Below are positions 63,688-64,000 of a stretch of DNA of 64,000 bases, in pieces. A program made the position numbers and the translations under genes. The stretch lies in contig BPGU01000001.1 of the NCBI GenBank assembly GCA_026003195.1, positions 310,001 to 374,000 on the forward strand. Direction: 5' to 3'. This stretch comes from Armatimonadota bacterium. Its GTDB lineage: Bacteria; Armatimonadota; HRBIN16. Position 1 is the first letter of the stretch, and each line of letters starts with the position of its first letter. Under the pieces are notes generated by a model. That model saw only the letters and a program-made list of their open reading frames with translations, had not been told where the DNA came from and did not search any database.

Positions 63688-63796
63688 CAAAAGGGTTGAC
63701 AAAAGTGCGAGATTGTGCCATACTAATAATTCGTGTGCAAGCGTAGGAGGGTACCCGAATGAAGACTATTCAACACTCGGCAACGCGTACCTCTAA
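62708..63796 (+). CDS. DDE transposase of the insertion sequence
   Basis: A 362-codon frame; about 326 codons lie within the IS, so the transposase has no stop inside the element and reads out to 63796 through the right end and target duplication. The catalytic triad appears in CVFVDGTGVGYAS (Asp), TLLVGDRLYGYRAR (Asp) and ERYRIEQVFGSVKSAY (Glu), fitting an IS4/IS5-type DDE enzyme. An N-terminal region (RGRPCKYSEALILTLWLL) is the usual family start. Base composition flips within the gene: C/A-rich up to about 63060, then G/T-rich. It overlaps the rpoB start region by 38 bp. Confidence 0.9.
   Translation: MKHTHFRQTTLATIRVRTIYSLVLRFCQLHPLPKRRGRPCKYSEALILTLWLLAVRENASYRRLLFALAPEILPDHPLPALGTLAYRLQHLADKRLQQLLHWLAQQGMASETLTCETPCVFVDGTGVGYASPFFAQYLRGAQIRQQRSHVKVVALVYWQGGRAWVIGLSCGAAYADEGRLLGEWVERYGRGGLGSGTLLVGDRLYGYRARLLKQLEEAGWLPVARVEAGLHQQVRADARLRARLRAEVYGWALGERYRIEQVFGSVKSAYGSVWRARSWEGARVWVWGMFVLWNMVGLVRVLGDGSDGFIVCCVWVRGGWVIFRTPSKRVDKSARLCHTNNSCASVGGYPNEDYSTLGNAYL
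63688..63696. repeat. Target site duplication, right copy
   Basis: CAAAAGGGT. Its last T is the first base of the TTGACA box of the rpoB promoter. Confidence 0.95.
63696..63724 (+). promoter_or_regulatory. rpoB promoter, directly abutting the IS
   Basis: TTGACA at 63696-63701, with CATACT (63719-63724, 17-base spacing) or TACTAA (63721-63726) as -10. The -35 is intact but everything upstream of it is now IS sequence. Confidence 0.75.
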
Positions 63797-64000
63797 ACCA
63801 GTGGAACCTCCCAATCTCGTTTCCGTACAGCTAGAATCATACAAGTGGTTTCTGGAAGAGGGACTTCTGGAGCTGTTTCAGAACTTCTCGCCTATCTACG
63901 ACTTTACGGGACAGCAGTTTGTAGAACTTCTCGACTTCACGCTGGGCGAGCCGAAGTATAGCCTGGAAGAGTGCCGCGACCGCGATATGACTTTTGAAGC
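63759..64000 (+). CDS. rpoB: RNA polymerase beta subunit, 3' truncated by window edge
   Basis: The first 80 residues of RpoB, starting MKTIQHSATRTSKPVEPPNL and followed by VSVQLESYKWFLEEGLLELF, then PIYDFTG and LLDFTLGEPKYSLEECRDRD, a characteristic beta-subunit N-terminus with the ESYKWFL block. AGGAGGG lies 7 bases before the ATG. The frame is open to the window end. The usual upstream rplL/rplJ genes are not adjacent; maf and the insertion sequence precede it. Confidence 0.97.
   Translation, partial: MKTIQHSATRTSKPVEPPNLVSVQLESYKWFLEEGLLELFQNFSPIYDFTGQQFVELLDFTLGEPKYSLEECRDRDMTFE

Overview
This is about 64 kb of a GC-rich bacterial chromosome, densely packed on both strands. The best taxonomic clue is the pair of exported prepilin-like proteins with an N-terminal [20 protein letters not shown] core followed by FPVFAQAR and a C-terminal H-x9-DG motif. 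That combination, plus a LacI-prepilin cassette, sigma-54 promoters, a PEP-CTERM-like protein and a HerA/NurA pair, suggests a (possibly thermophilic) member of the Armatimonadota. This is an inference from protein style; there is no rRNA in the window.

Layout: 1-9.7 kb holds a truncated MDR dehydrogenase, a WD40 protein, cobalamin-dependent methionine synthase (metH), a NagZ-like hexosaminidase with an FGE-sulfatase family lipoprotein/secreted protein, and a divergent ApbE. 9.7-12.2 kb is a regulatory cassette: a consensus sigma-70 promoter, a 22-bp perfect palindrome, a LacI-type regulator that runs in frame without a stop into a prepilin-like protein, then a small lipoprotein and a terminator. 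12.2-18.6 kb carries a DprA-like gene coupled to a RecQ helicase fused to a phosphoribosyltransferase (candidate DNA-processing or defence module), then topA and era. 18.7-23.5 kb is an accessory patch: a broken HEPN toxin gene with an intact MNT partner, and a HerA ATPase and NurA nuclease separated by a Uma2 nuclease-like gene. 23.7-43.7 kb is mostly secreted or sugar-related proteins (DUF1080, M60-like peptidase, large GH2-like protein, GH99/WbsX-like protein), a Ycf46-like AAA+ ATPase with an MFS transporter, MazG, an alcohol dehydrogenase, an M20 dipeptidase and a glutamine amidotransferase.

43.7-57.5 kb includes a large S8 protease with a dockerin-like C-terminus, thiol-redox proteins in an operon with DUF58 and BatA/VWA proteins, a PEP-CTERM-like peptide, gene remnants, a coiled-coil PDDEXK protein with 96-bp tandem repeats, a TauE/SafE permease and a beta-helix protein. 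The protease and the PEP-CTERM-like gene share sigma-54 type promoters, suggesting a common surface regulon. 57.6-64 kb has a secreted HExxH protein, glnB (PII), a second prepilin-like protein, maf, a complete insertion sequence with 9-bp target duplication, and the start of rpoB.

Most notable points: the RecQ-PRTase/DprA module; the LacI-prepilin continuous reading frame; paired sigma-54 promoters; the IS inserted exactly at the -35 box of the rpoB promoter, whose transposase frame shows a sharp base-composition flip; a HEPN toxin inactivated by a codon-2 stop plus a one-base homopolymer slip; and several strongly folded intergenic elements.
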